From contig NZ_JRFC01000010.1 in assembly GCF_000769075.1 (NCBI RefSeq), forward strand, positions 1-43,631: DNA of 43,631 nucleotides, given 5' to 3'. Of this stretch, positions 34,582 to 43,607 are shown piece by piece. This stretch comes from Porphyromonas sp. COT-290 OH3588. GTDB lineage: Bacteria > Bacteroidota > Bacteroidia > Bacteroidales > Porphyromonadaceae. A program made the translations under genes and the position numbers. The first letter of the stretch is position 1. Each line of letters starts with the position of its first letter. The notes beneath the pieces were generated by a model that was not told the DNA's origin, searched no databases, and saw only the letters and a program-made list of their open reading frames with translations.

Positions 34582-36009
34582 CTAAACTCTAGAGATGAGG
34601 GCACCCAATTCCTTATAGATAATATTGTAGGCTTGGGTAATGCGGTCAGCCATACCGATACCATCTCTCATATTGCCCCCAAGGATTAGTCCCGGATACT
34701 GCTCTTCTATTTGGCGAATCATGGCCAATCGCTCCCCCGTAGAGGCCTCATATTGGGGTATTGCCCTTCTATGCCGAAAGATATGCAGAAGGTCTGGCTC
34801 TACCTTAATACCAAGTATCTGCTCTAGTCGTCCTTTGATGAGAGCCTCAATCTCCTCATCGGAGCGATCAATAAGGTTAGGCGAGCGCATACCTCCTAAA
34901 AAAACAGAGAGCAATGCACCACCCTCGGGAGCTCTCCCTGTGAAACAAGCGGACGGATGTAAGACACCTAAAAGATCTTTATCCTCGACAGATGGTATCA
35001 ACCCTCCAAAGGCCTCAAAGTCTGTTCCCTCAAAAGACCTATACCCTACCGATACTTGTACAATAGGCGCATAGCGCATCGCATCGAGAGGTTGCAAGGA
35101 TTTTTTAGTCAAGAATGGGAATAGTTCCTCTAAAGCATAGGTCCCTACGGTAGAGATCACACATCGGCTACGCACGACAACCGATGCGTCGGCCGTATCG
35201 TAGTGTATATACCATAGTCCAGAGGTATCTCTTGGCAAGACCTCTCTAATTTTGGAGGACAACGAAATACGATCTGGACCGATACTTCTAGAGAGCGCTC
35301 CAACCAAGTTGGACAAACCTCCACGAGCCGAGAAGACTTCTTTGGTCACACTCCTATCAAGCTCAGACTTCGGTATACGCATCTTAGCAAATGCTCCACG
35401 AATGAAACTGCCATACTCCTGTTCTAGTGCATACAACTTAGGAAGAGCAAATCGGGTCGTCAGCTTAGTTGGGTCGCCTGCATAGATACCTCCGACGAAC
35501 GGATCGACAGCGTAAGTTAGATAAGACCGTCCCAAACGACGCTCAACTAGAGATGCTATTGACTCATCTGGGTCTGTCCCTCTTGGGCGGAAGGGCTCTG
35601 CTAGGATATTGAGCTTATCCCTCCATGCGAAAAGAGGTGTCGTTATAGCAGATTTTAGGCCAGATGGGAGAGGGACGAACCTCCCTTGCCTGAGAATTAG
35701 ACGACGCTTAGCACTCTGTTTGGCCGTCTGCAATAGGGTTTCATCTCCCAAGGAAGAAAACAGCTCTGCCGTCTGCCAGTTGGAAATAATCCCAGTATTG
35801 GGGCCGCTCTCATAGATGAAGCCATTTTGGCGGTACGTCTGTATCTGACCTCCGATACGTCCAGTACTCTCCAGAACTCGCACACTTAACCCTCTTATTC
35901 TAGCCCAGTGAGCCATACATAGCCCCGTAAGCCCTGCACCTATTACCACGACGTCCACGACCTCGGTTGGCTCCGTGGGTGCGTACTCCAAGTTATTTAT
36001 TTGTTTCAT
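34582..36009 (-). CDS. hemG: Protoporphyrinogen/coproporphyrinogen oxidase, HemG (HemY type)
   Basis: 475 aa from the ATG at 36009; the frame also has an ATG at 36036. An FAD-dependent enzyme oxidising porphyrinogen to porphyrin late in haem synthesis; whether the substrate is proto- or coproporphyrinogen III cannot be told. The FAD-binding motif VVVIGAGLTGLCMAHWA lies near the N-terminus, followed by GGQIQTYRQNGFIYESGPN and, at the C-terminus, the conserved LILGGNMRDGIGMADRI block. A TACATTTG element at 36014-36021 would put the transcription start almost on the ATG at 36009, so the mRNA may be leaderless. It is monocistronic and convergent with infB. Confidence 0.93.
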   Translation of the reverse strand: MKQINNLEYAPTEPTEVVDVVVIGAGLTGLCMAHWARIRGLSVRVLESTGRIGGQIQTYRQNGFIYESGPNTGIISNWQTAELFSSLGDETLLQTAKQSAKRRLILRQGRFVPLPSGLKSAITTPLFAWRDKLNILAEPFRPRGTDPDESIASLVERRLGRSYLTYAVDPFVGGIYAGDPTKLTTRFALPKLYALEQEYGSFIRGAFAKMRIPKSELDRSVTKEVFSARGGLSNLVGALSRSIGPDRISLSSKIREVLPRDTSGLWYIHYDTADASVVVRSRCVISTVGTYALEELFPFLTKKSLQPLDAMRYAPIVQVSVGYRSFEGTDFEAFGGLIPSVEDKDLLGVLHPSACFTGRAPEGGALLSVFLGGMRSPNLIDRSDEEIEALIKGRLEQILGIKVEPDLLHIFRHRRAIPQYEASTGERLAMIRQIEEQYPGLILGGNMRDGIGMADRITQAYNIIYKELGALISRV

Positions 36010-36013
36010 GGCA

Positions 36014-36021
36014 CAAATGTA
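36014..36021 (-). promoter_or_regulatory. -7 element immediately upstream of hemG
   Basis: The minus strand reads TACATTTG, an exact TAnnTTTG match, only about 5 bases before the ATG at 36009. If used, the start would fall at or beside the initiation codon. No -33 element is evident. Confidence 0.4.
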
Positions 36022-36206
36022 CATATCATCGGGCATCTGTAAGCACTATCTCCTAGGGGTTGCTTCACTACTCCTAAGTTTATCATCACATTATAAAAGA
36101 ACTATGAAGGCGAATACACAGGAGAGGCTCTTGGTATATAAGACGATTTGGCCGTGTCCAAGGACATATTTATCTCGGTTACGCTCTATTGCACCTAGAA
36201 TTTATG

Positions 36207-36214
36207 TACCTTCG
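36207..36214 (+). promoter_or_regulatory. Possible -7 element of the SGNH hydrolase gene
   Basis: TACCTTCG differs from TAnnTTTG at one base, 24 bases before the ATG at 36238. Confidence 0.35.
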
Positions 36215-36237
36215 TCCTAACTTAAAACAAGCTAAAG

Positions 36238-36906
36238 ATGAAGAAATTACTTTGCTACTGCTTAGCCCTAGCTCTACTGGGAGGTAATGTACTAGCCGCA
36301 CAGAGGGTCCAAACTAAGCACTCGCACTACTACGAGCAACGAGTGAGCCACTTCCGCTCCTTACCTGTGAAGAACAAATGTATTCTCTTCCTTGGTGATA
36401 GCATCACAGATGGTGCTGAGTGGGGAGAGCTACTCTCGAGAAAAGATATTCTCAATCGTGGCATCAGTGGCGACACCTCTGCTGGCGTACTAGATAGAAT
36501 TGATGAGGTCGTACGGCACCAACCCAAGAAGCTATTCATACTCATTGGTGTCAATGATATAGCCAAAGGAGTTGGTGCAGATATTATCTGCCAAAATATT
36601 TTCTCCATACTGCAGTATGTCCGAGAGCACTCTCCCAAAACTCAGATCTATGTGCAGAGCATACTGCCCGTGAATGATCGCTTTACCAAGTTTGCCACAT
36701 TGATGCAGAAGGCTTCGCTCATACCACTAATCAACAAGGTACTAGAGAATAATGCCGAGCGCTATCAGTACATATATATTGATCTATACACCCGCATGGC
36801 AGATGGTGCGGGGAAGCTGAGGGAAGAGTTCACCAACGACGGGCTACACTTGCTACAACCCGGCTATAAGCATTGGGCTGAAGTAATCCGTAAGTATCTC
36901 AAGTAA
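36238..36906 (+). CDS. Secreted SGNH/GDSL hydrolase
   Basis: 222 aa. A signal peptide covers about residues 1-20 (cleavage after VLA). The mature protein is a compact SGNH hydrolase: block I LFLGDSITDG (catalytic Ser), block II Gly in LNRGISGDTS, block III IGVNDIAKG (Asn), and block V DGLHLLQPGY (Asp and His). These enzymes remove acyl or acetyl groups from lipids or carbohydrates; the layout resembles sialate or sugar esterases and platelet-activating-factor acetylhydrolase-like proteins. The substrate is unknown. A single gene, divergent from hemG and convergent with gcvP. Confidence 0.92.
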   Translation: MKKLLCYCLALALLGGNVLAAQRVQTKHSHYYEQRVSHFRSLPVKNKCILFLGDSITDGAEWGELLSRKDILNRGISGDTSAGVLDRIDEVVRHQPKKLFILIGVNDIAKGVGADIICQNIFSILQYVREHSPKTQIYVQSILPVNDRFTKFATLMQKASLIPLINKVLENNAERYQYIYIDLYTRMADGAGKLREEFTNDGLHLLQPGYKHWAEVIRKYLK

Positions 36907-36935
36907 GACTCTAATCTTCGAAAATCGAAATAAAG

Positions 36936-36981
36936 CGAGAGGCTACCGCTGCTGGAATACAGAGCGGTAGCCTCTCGTTTT
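36936..36981. terminator. Bidirectional terminator between SGNH hydrolase and gcvP
   Basis: A perfect 15-bp stem, CGAGAGGCTACCGCT (36936-36950) with AGCGGTAGCCTCTCG (36963-36977), 12-nt loop, is flanked by AAA upstream and TTTTG downstream. It terminates both converging genes. Confidence 0.92.
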
Positions 36982-36994
36982 GTCTAGTCCAAGG

Positions 36995-39868
36995 CTATTC
37001 GGCCGATGGAGCAATGCAACAACAGAAAGCTGGGATTAGATTTCTATCCCCAAAGCCATTATCGATACGAGCTACATTGATCCAGAACTTATTATCCTTC
37101 AGGTATGGCAGCGGATAGGCTGCCTTACTACGACTATAGCTATGCGTCCATTCGTCCGCTACGACCTCGTATTCTGGGTGTGGAGCATTCTTGAGCACAT
37201 TGTCCTCTGCGTCAACTTTGCCTTCCTTCACTTCTTGGATCTCCTCCCAGATCTTGAGCATTACCTCTAAGAATCGGTCGATTTCCTGCTTGCTCTCACT
37301 CTCGGTAGGCTCAATCATCAGAGTACCATGCACGGGGAAAGACAAGGTAGGTGCATGATAGCCATAATCCATCAAGCGTTTGGCGATATCGCTCTCATCT
37401 ACACCTGTAGTTTCACGTAGCTTACGGCAATCCAAAATCAGCTCATGACCTACACGACCCGTAGCCCCCGTATAGACGATACCATAGGTATCCTTGAGGC
37501 AAGCAGCCATATAGTTCGCACTAAGGATAGCCGTACGAGTAGCTTTCTCTAGGCCTGATGTGCCAAGTAGGCGAATGTATGCATAGCTCACTACATCGAC
37601 ACCAGCACTACCATAGGGAGAGGCAGCCACGACATTGTCATGCACTCCAATCTCCTGCCACTGACTGTGCGTAGGTAGATAAGGCTCTAGAGCTCGTGTA
37701 GCACAGATAGGACCACTACCGGGACCACCACCTCCGTGAGGGATGGCAAAGGTCTTGTGCAAATTGAGGTGGCACACATCGGCACCAATGAAACCGGGGT
37801 TAGTCAAACCAACCTGAGCATTCATATTAGCTCCGTCCATATACACCATAGCACCACAGTCGTGAATACGCTTACATAGGTCAATGATATTTGTTTCGAA
37901 GATACCGTGGGTACTTGGGTAAGTAATCATCATAGCCGCCAGATGGTCACGATGCTCCTCGCTCTTCTTCATAAAGTCCTCCCAGTCCACATTACCACGT
38001 TCGTCCGATGCGACTACAACACACTCGTATCCACATTGCGATGCACTGGCAGGGTTAGTGCCGTGTGCCGAGGCTGGTAGTAGCACCTTGTTACGGTGTC
38101 CCTGACCATTAGCTTCGTGGTACGAACGGATAGCACGTAGACCTGCGTATTCCCCTGCTGCACCAGAGTTCGGCTGTAGAGATACGGCTGGCAAACCTGT
38201 GATTATCCCTAGAAGTTCCTTGAGATTCTCGAGCATCTCCATCGTTCCCTCAACCTGATCGGCTGGAGCGTATGGGTGTACATTGCAGAAAGCAGGGTTG
38301 CTCAGCGGAAGCACTTCGCTAGCGGCATTGAGCTTCATGGTACATGAGCCGAGAGAGATCATCGAGTGAATGAGCGAAATATCCTTACGCTCTAGACGCT
38401 TGATGTAGCGCATCATCTCTGTTTCTGTATGATACTTATTGAACACCTCGTAAGTAAGGAACTGTGACGAGCGCAAGAACTTACGGTCTACGGCAATGCT
38501 ATGCTCGGAGTACTCGCCATCGTAGTTGCTCTCCTTGCCAATAGCCTCGCCGAAGATGTAGCATAGCACGCCCAGATCTGATGGGAGGGTCGTTTCGTCT
38601 AGGCTGAACATCACGCCCCCTGTATGAGGGTAATAGAAATTAACCCGACACTCCTCGGCGATGCTACGCACCTTCTCGACACTAACGCCCTCTGGTAGCT
38701 CTACGAAGAGCGTATCGAAGTAGTTGCTATGGCGTACCACATAGCCAAGATCCTTTAGGCGAGCTGCGATGTAGCCTGCGAATGAATGCACACGACGAGC
38801 AATATGCTTGAGCCCCTCTGGCCCATGGTAAACAGCATAGAAACTACTCATCGTGGCAAGCAGAGCCTGAGCTGTACAGATATTACTTGTCGCCTTCTCT
38901 CTCTTGATGTGCTGCTCTCTGGTCTGCAGAGCCAAGCGGTAGGCGTCCTTACCTATGCGATCTTTACTCATACCGATGATACGGCCGGGCAAAGTACGCT
39001 TGTACTCCATGCGACAAGCGATATATCCTGCCGATGGGCCACCGAAATACATAGGTACACCAAAGCGCTGAGCCGAGCCGAAGACAACATCTGCCCCCCA
39101 CTCTCCCGGAGGCGTCAGTAGGACAAGGCTGAGCAGATCTGCCGCTACTGCTACCTTGGCATCAGCTGCGGTAGCTCGTGCTACGAAGTCGGCATAGTCA
39201 CAGACCTCTCCCTCGGCGTTGGGGAACTGTACAATCGCCCCAAAGACAGCCTCTGTGAACTCAAACGTACGGTAGTCCCCTACGACGACCTCCAAGCCCT
39301 GAGGAATAGCACGTGTGAAAATCACGTTGCGTGTAGACTCAAACACCTGCTCGTCCACAAAAAGCACATTGGCTTTAGCTTTGGCCTTGGGTTTACTGCG
39401 CTCATTGTAGAGGAGCAATGCAGCCTCAGCCCCTGCAGTAGCCTCATCGAGTAGTGAGCAGTTGCTTAGTGGCAGCCCAGTCAAGTCCGTGATGACGCTC
39501 TGGAAGTTGAATAGCGCCTCAAGACGCCCCTGAGAGATCTCGGCCTGATAAGGTGTGTAGGAGGTGTACCAGACGGGATTCTCAAGTACGTTGCGTAGTA
39601 CCACGGGGGGCGTTACGCAGTCGTACCAGCCACGACCGATGTAGGAGGTAAAGACCTCATTCTTGGAGGCGAGGTCTGCGATATGCTCGGCAAACTCACG
39701 CTCGGTCATAGCCTCTGGGAGATCGAGAGCATGTGGGAGGCGAATGTTGGCAGGCAACGTGCCAGAAATCAGCTCGTCGATGGACTTAACGCCGATCTTC
39801 TGGAGCATCTGTGTGGCTTCGAGCTCACTAATCCCAACATGTCTGAGAGAGAAGTCGTTTGTGTTCAT
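36995..39868 (-). CDS. gcvP: Glycine dehydrogenase (decarboxylating), P protein of glycine cleavage
   Basis: 957 aa, the single-chain form. A PLP enzyme that decarboxylates glycine and loads the aminomethyl group onto H protein. The N-terminal half (about 1-440) shows FTSYIGRGWYDCVTPPV, the C-terminal half GSCTMKLNA and HLNLHKTFAIPHGGGGPG, with the PLP lysine at K705. It lies 14 bases after the MBL hydrolase stop, so it is likely the last gene of the minus-strand run rsmG-MBL-gcvP, an unusual setting. gcvT is 22 kb away and gcvH is absent from the window. It ends at a strong bidirectional terminator. Confidence 0.98.
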   Translation of the reverse strand: MNTNDFSLRHVGISELEATQMLQKIGVKSIDELISGTLPANIRLPHALDLPEAMTEREFAEHIADLASKNEVFTSYIGRGWYDCVTPPVVLRNVLENPVWYTSYTPYQAEISQGRLEALFNFQSVITDLTGLPLSNCSLLDEATAGAEAALLLYNERSKPKAKAKANVLFVDEQVFESTRNVIFTRAIPQGLEVVVGDYRTFEFTEAVFGAIVQFPNAEGEVCDYADFVARATAADAKVAVAADLLSLVLLTPPGEWGADVVFGSAQRFGVPMYFGGPSAGYIACRMEYKRTLPGRIIGMSKDRIGKDAYRLALQTREQHIKREKATSNICTAQALLATMSSFYAVYHGPEGLKHIARRVHSFAGYIAARLKDLGYVVRHSNYFDTLFVELPEGVSVEKVRSIAEECRVNFYYPHTGGVMFSLDETTLPSDLGVLCYIFGEAIGKESNYDGEYSEHSIAVDRKFLRSSQFLTYEVFNKYHTETEMMRYIKRLERKDISLIHSMISLGSCTMKLNAASEVLPLSNPAFCNVHPYAPADQVEGTMEMLENLKELLGIITGLPAVSLQPNSGAAGEYAGLRAIRSYHEANGQGHRNKVLLPASAHGTNPASASQCGYECVVVASDERGNVDWEDFMKKSEEHRDHLAAMMITYPSTHGIFETNIIDLCKRIHDCGAMVYMDGANMNAQVGLTNPGFIGADVCHLNLHKTFAIPHGGGGPGSGPICATRALEPYLPTHSQWQEIGVHDNVVAASPYGSAGVDVVSYAYIRLLGTSGLEKATRTAILSANYMAACLKDTYGIVYTGATGRVGHELILDCRKLRETTGVDESDIAKRLMDYGYHAPTLSFPVHGTLMIEPTESESKQEIDRFLEVMLKIWEEIQEVKEGKVDAEDNVLKNAPHPEYEVVADEWTHSYSRSKAAYPLPYLKDNKFWINVARIDNGFGDRNLIPAFCCCIAPSAE

Positions 39869-39882
39869 TGTTTTTTTAAGGA

Positions 39883-40533
39883 TTATTTGAAGTAGGGGTT
39901 ATAATTGGCTTCGTGTCCAATCGAAGTACCATCTCCATGTCCAGTGTAGACAATGGTCTCGGCTGGTAGAGTAAGCATATTGGCACGAATGCTGTTGATC
40001 AAATTGTTGTAGCTACCGCCCCAAAGATCCGTACGACCAATGTCCTCGTAGAAAAGCGTGTCGCCTGCAATCACGAAGCCTGCCTCTGCACAGTAAAACA
40101 CAACGTGGCCGGGCGAGTGCCCCGGCACATCGAGTACTTGTAGGGTGGTATGCCCAAAGGTAAGTCTATCTCCATGTGAGATGGGGCTATATAGGTCGGC
40201 AGGTAAATCTTCGTACTTGATGTTTAGCCCAAAGAGTCTAGCCTGCTCGCTAGGGCGTGGCTGGTCGGTAAGCTCTCGAGGGTGGCAGTAGGCCCTCATC
40301 TCTGGCCACTGCTTCATAGCCCAAGCGTTGCCCCAAGCGTGGTCAAAGTGCAGGTGCGTATTGAGTAGTAGCTTGGGGGTGAGGCCATGGGTCTGGCAGT
40401 ACTGAGCCAGGATGCTCTCCTCTCGAGCATCCATACAGCCACAGTCTACGATTGCAGCCTCTCCTGTCGCATCGTATAGGAGATATGTATTCTCCTGAAC
40501 GGTATTGAATGTAAAGACTTTAATTCTCGTCAT
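39883..40533 (-). CDS. MBL-fold hydrolase, glyoxalase II-like
   Basis: 216 aa, one metallo-beta-lactamase domain. The metal ligands are visible: HLHFDH (60-65), GHSPGHVVF with the third His, GDTLFYEDIGRTDLWGG with the bridging Asp, and TGHGDGTSIGHE near the end. The family includes short hydroxyacylglutathione hydrolase-like enzymes (YcbL type), but without the C-terminal HAGH domain glutathione specificity cannot be claimed. It starts 7 bases after rsmG and is followed by gcvP after 14 bases. Confidence 0.9.
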   Translation of the reverse strand: MTRIKVFTFNTVQENTYLLYDATGEAAIVDCGCMDAREESILAQYCQTHGLTPKLLLNTHLHFDHAWGNAWAMKQWPEMRAYCHPRELTDQPRPSEQARLFGLNIKYEDLPADLYSPISHGDRLTFGHTTLQVLDVPGHSPGHVVFYCAEAGFVIAGDTLFYEDIGRTDLWGGSYNNLINSIRANMLTLPAETIVYTGHGDGTSIGHEANYNPYFK

Positions 40534-40540
40534 AGGTTGA

Positions 40541-41161
40541 TTATAGAGGTAGATAGACTACCTTCTTCGTCTTGAAGTATTCTTCGTCGAAGGTCGGATA
40601 CAGATCATGTACCTCGACGATGTTTTTGTATTTGCGTATCTCGCTCTGTAGCTCACCACCCTTGAGGCAAATCAGCCCATTGGGCATACCATTGCGCTGC
40701 TCATGATGTACAAGACGGCGGACCATCGGCTCTAGTTCATCGAGGCGCATCACTGCCCTACTGACTACGAAGTCGAACTGCTCCTTGATTTGCTCACCTC
40801 GGCCATGCAAGGTGCGGACATTCTCGAGTCCAAGGGCTTCGGCTACGGCTGTCGCGACCTTGATTTTTTTGCCAATGCTATCCACTAGTAAAAACTCTAC
40901 CTCGGGGAACATAATAGCCAAAGGGATACCGGGGAAGCCACCACCACAGCCAAAGTCAAGTACCCGAGTGCCGGGCTTGAAGCGTATCATCTGTACGATG
41001 CCAAGCGAATGCAAGACATGATGTGGGTAGAGCTGGTCAATATCCTTACGCGAAATCACATTAATCTGAGCATTCCAATGGCGGTAGAGCTCGTCAAGTC
41101 GAGCATACCGATCTTGCTGCTCATCGGTTAGGTTGGGGAAATATCTGTCAATAATTGTCAT
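40541..41161 (-). CDS. rsmG: 16S rRNA (guanine527-N7)-methyltransferase RsmG
   Basis: 206 aa, normal length. It methylates N7 of G527 in 16S rRNA using S-adenosylmethionine. The family start is LTDEQQDRYARLDELYRHWNAQINV-like (here around NAQINVISRKD), followed by the SAM motif VLDFGCGGGFPGIPLAI near residue 69 and the ALGLENVRTLHGRGEQ segment. It follows the DUF3298 lipoprotein gene by 16 bases and is close to the MBL gene, so probably part of a four-gene transcript with gcvP. Loss of this gene is known to give low-level streptomycin resistance in other bacteria; it looks intact here. Confidence 0.96.
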   Translation of the reverse strand: MTIIDRYFPNLTDEQQDRYARLDELYRHWNAQINVISRKDIDQLYPHHVLHSLGIVQMIRFKPGTRVLDFGCGGGFPGIPLAIMFPEVEFLLVDSIGKKIKVATAVAEALGLENVRTLHGRGEQIKEQFDFVVSRAVMRLDELEPMVRRLVHHEQRNGMPNGLICLKGGELQSEIRKYKNIVEVHDLYPTFDEEYFKTKKVVYLPL

Positions 41162-41177
41162 AAACCATATCTAAGTC

Positions 41178-42008
41178 TTATACGTACGCCTCCAAAATAC
41201 TCCCAGAGCGTAGGATAGAGCTAAGCAAATCGTATGGGATCTGCACGATAATCTGCCCCATAGAATAGGGAGCTATCTCGTATGTATTGTAGCAGTAGAT
41301 CATCTCCGCATCTGTGAGGTAGAAGTTGCCATTGGCCGATATGTCGCTCACTGAGAAGAATCCCTCCTGCTCCAACTCTTCGTCCGAGGAAACATTGTAC
41401 TGATGCATCAGCCTCTGCCGAATGATTTGGTCAAGGGCATCTTCGTACCCCTCGACAAACAAGTCTGTTTCGCTCAAAGATCTACCCGTGGCTCGATCCA
41501 AGCAAATATGAGCCGTACCATAGTACCCATGGGCTCCTCCAGCATAGGTGTACTGCGACATCGTCACGGACACTAGGTACTTGTCTTGATAGACGAACTC
41601 ATTGCTCTGTCTAAACTCCCACGGAATACGTTCGCTATCTACCTCTTGCAGCGAATCGACTGGCTGTGCCTCTATCATAAAGTCCTCTCGCACCTGATCA
41701 CGATATACCTTAACAAGTTCTCGAGGAGAGGTAAGCCCAGCCACTAAATCACTAGAAAAAATCTGACGAGCCAAAGCATTGGCCAATAGAGTATCTCCCA
41801 GTGGATAAACATATTGAAGCGAGAATCGCATACTTGGTCCCAGACTATCGGCCCCTGCAAGAAAAACCTCTTGGCTGACGATAGTATCTAGCTGTAGCAA
41901 CTCATTGCTCACTCTAGAGGAAGCCCTGTCGGTACACGAGGGTAACGACAGAGTACTCGCCAGACCTAAGCCTACAAGCGAGGAGGTGATCAACTTCTTT
42001 ATTTGCAT
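41178..42008 (-). CDS. DUF3298/RsiV-type lipoprotein
   Basis: 276 aa from the ATG at 42008; the frame extends upstream to 42110, but only the inner start gives a proper lipoprotein signal (LSLPSC) and fits the promoter at 42060-42092. The DUF4163/DUF3298 arrangement is visible: an N-terminal part with DTIVSQEVF and QYVYPLGD, then SQYTYAGGAHGYYG (the GGAH signature), DRATGRSLSETDLF and a C-terminal YCYNTYEIAPYSMGQIIVQIPY. The fold is shared with RsiV, a lysozyme-sensing anti-sigma factor, but no helical sigma-binding segment is present, so a sensing role is only a family option. It is probably anchored in the periplasm or on the outer membrane. Confidence 0.85.
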   Translation of the reverse strand: MQIKKLITSSLVGLGLASTLSLPSCTDRASSRVSNELLQLDTIVSQEVFLAGADSLGPSMRFSLQYVYPLGDTLLANALARQIFSSDLVAGLTSPRELVKVYRDQVREDFMIEAQPVDSLQEVDSERIPWEFRQSNEFVYQDKYLVSVTMSQYTYAGGAHGYYGTAHICLDRATGRSLSETDLFVEGYEDALDQIIRQRLMHQYNVSSDEELEQEGFFSVSDISANGNFYLTDAEMIYCYNTYEIAPYSMGQIIVQIPYDLLSSILRSGSILEAYV

Positions 42009-42059
42009 TGTTTCTGTACCTAAGTGAACTCCCAGTGTAGGGAGATGTAACTTGTTGAG

Positions 42060-42092
42060 CAAATATACAAAAAAATGGAACACCTGGTCAAA
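42060..42092 (-). promoter_or_regulatory. Promoter of the DUF3298-rsmG-MBL-gcvP run
   Basis: On the minus strand TTTG (42089-42092), a 21-base spacer and TATATTTG (42060-42067) fit the Bacteroidetes pattern. The start near 42054 would give a leader of ~46 nt to the ATG at 42008 and excludes the longer N-terminus. Confidence 0.65.
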
Positions 42093-42227
42093 CCATATAG
42101 ACGACATCAATAACCCTCACTTACCGAACTATTATCATCTATATATCAACACTTTAAGACACACACTCCTCTCCCCGAAGTATTCCTCAAGGGGAGGTAA
42201 CTACCCCCCTGTTCCGTTCCCTACAAG

Positions 42228-43337
42228 CTACACGACGCAGCTCTGAGCAAAACGCTCCAGCTCGGCAATAACCTCTTCATTGTCATCTGTTATGGAGAGG
42301 ATTATATGATTGAGTTTACCAGAGGTTGAGAGCTCCTCGATGAGAGGATAGATAGGCTTGTTCTCCGTCCAATAGGCTTTGTCTAAGAAAATCATTGGAC
42401 TAGCTATACCGTAGCTGATGTAGTGATTCTGTGCGAGGTCTTGGAATATCTCCTGCATCGTGCCAGCACTCCCCGGCGAATAAATAACACCTCCTCTGGC
42501 TACTGCCAGCAAGCCCTCCTCTCTGATGCTATTGGCAAAGTATTTGGCTATCTGAGTTGCGAAGGGAGTTGCCAACTCATGCCCATAGTGCCAAGTGGGT
42601 ATGCCTAGGCTATCGTACCCGAGCCTAGGGAAACGCTCCATGACCTCAAAGGCTGTCTTGAGCCAGTGCTCATCATCATACTTTGGAGCCACCGAGAGTA
42701 TCGCCAACGCCTCGTCTAGTGCCTCCGGGCTACGGCCTGCCATCCATGCCCCTAGGTGGGTAGCCTCCATAGCACCGGGGCCACCACCCGATAGCATCAG
42801 GTATCCTCGCTCGGTGAGCAGACTAGATAGCTGGGCAATCTGGCGAAACATCGGAGAGGTTCTACTCAGCCCATGCCCACCCATGATGGCTACGACTTGA
42901 TGCGGCGGGTAGGAGGCTAGTAGCTTGGAGAGGTTCTCCGATATGGAGTGGTCGTGCAGGGTCTGTGAGAGGGAGTCTAGTAGCGACTGGCGCTTGGTTG
43001 AGGCAATATAGTAGTCGTAGACCGCTTTGTCGTAGCAGGCGGCGTATGAGTCAGGGTTATATCGATCATACCCCTCATAGAGCGAGAGACCAGTGTATAG
43101 ACTCTGCGGATAGGTCTTGTAAGGGACATCGAGCGAGGGGAAAATATGGTTATGCTCATACAGATGAAGCATCAAGCTCGGCGACATCTTGCACCCAAGG
43201 AATAGACAATCTTGCCAGTCTATAGCAAGCATCTCTCGCTCGATCGTCGTCAAATCGAGGCCTTGGAAAGCTACAGAGCTCACAGACTCACTTTTGAGGA
43301 GATCTCTAAGCTCAGTTAGATTTTCGTATAGTTTCAT
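42228..43337 (-). CDS. LOG-family Rossmann-fold protein (PpnN-like nucleotide hydrolase?)
   Basis: 369 aa. A ~150-residue N-terminal region without recognised motifs precedes a LOG/lysine-decarboxylase-like Rossmann domain. Motifs: VVAIMGGHGLSR near 150, SGGGPGAMEATHLGAW (from about 183, as in PpnN), and GVIYSPGSAGTMQEIFQD near 295. The last corresponds to the LOG signature PGGxGTxxE, with Ser in place of the second Gly; the catalytic-type Glu is kept. Members hydrolyse nucleoside monophosphates to base and ribose-5-phosphate, so a similar role is plausible. It lies upstream of the DUF3298 gene on the same strand, with its own internal promoter between them. Confidence 0.8.
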   Translation of the reverse strand: MKLYENLTELRDLLKSESVSSVAFQGLDLTTIEREMLAIDWQDCLFLGCKMSPSLMLHLYEHNHIFPSLDVPYKTYPQSLYTGLSLYEGYDRYNPDSYAACYDKAVYDYYIASTKRQSLLDSLSQTLHDHSISENLSKLLASYPPHQVVAIMGGHGLSRTSPMFRQIAQLSSLLTERGYLMLSGGGPGAMEATHLGAWMAGRSPEALDEALAILSVAPKYDDEHWLKTAFEVMERFPRLGYDSLGIPTWHYGHELATPFATQIAKYFANSIREEGLLAVARGGVIYSPGSAGTMQEIFQDLAQNHYISYGIASPMIFLDKAYWTENKPIYPLIEELSTSGKLNHIILSITDDNEEVIAELERFAQSCVV

Positions 43338-43503
43338 TTACGTTGGTAGTTTGTATCTCTATAGCTCAAAGATACCTAATTGGTTTCATTAGTCTACCTT
43401 ACCCCTGTATCTATCGCAGTCCGATAAATATCTCGAAGGATTAAGATTTATATTTTCGCACATATTTCAGAATGTTGGTGGGCAACTGCTCTCCCACTTG
43501 GGA

Positions 43504-43511
43504 CAAAAGTA
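43504..43511 (-). promoter_or_regulatory. -7 element of the LOG-family gene
   Basis: The minus strand reads TACTTTTG, an exact TAnnTTTG match, 167 bases before the ATG. A leader of ~160 nt would follow. No -33 element is evident. Confidence 0.4.
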
Positions 43512-43576
43512 GTAAACCTCGTATTTGCCCCCTAGAGACCGTTGCACGGCATTTTGCCTCTTTTCGGTTAGAAACG

Positions 43577-43607
43577 TTGTATATATCTCTGATTATTACT
43601 ATCTTTA
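43577..43607 (+). promoter_or_regulatory. Plus-strand promoter reading out of the window
   Basis: TTG (43577-43579), a 20-base spacer and TATCTTTA (43600-43607; last base off consensus). It would serve a plus-strand gene starting beyond the right end. Confidence 0.5.

Noticed and set aside
38786-39121. Open frame antisense to gcvP
   Set aside because: It lies entirely inside a well-conserved gene and has no recognisable protein features.
41178-42110. Longer 310-aa form of the DUF3298 protein
   Set aside because: The extra 34 residues would place a proper lipoprotein signal internally and would start upstream of the predicted transcription start.
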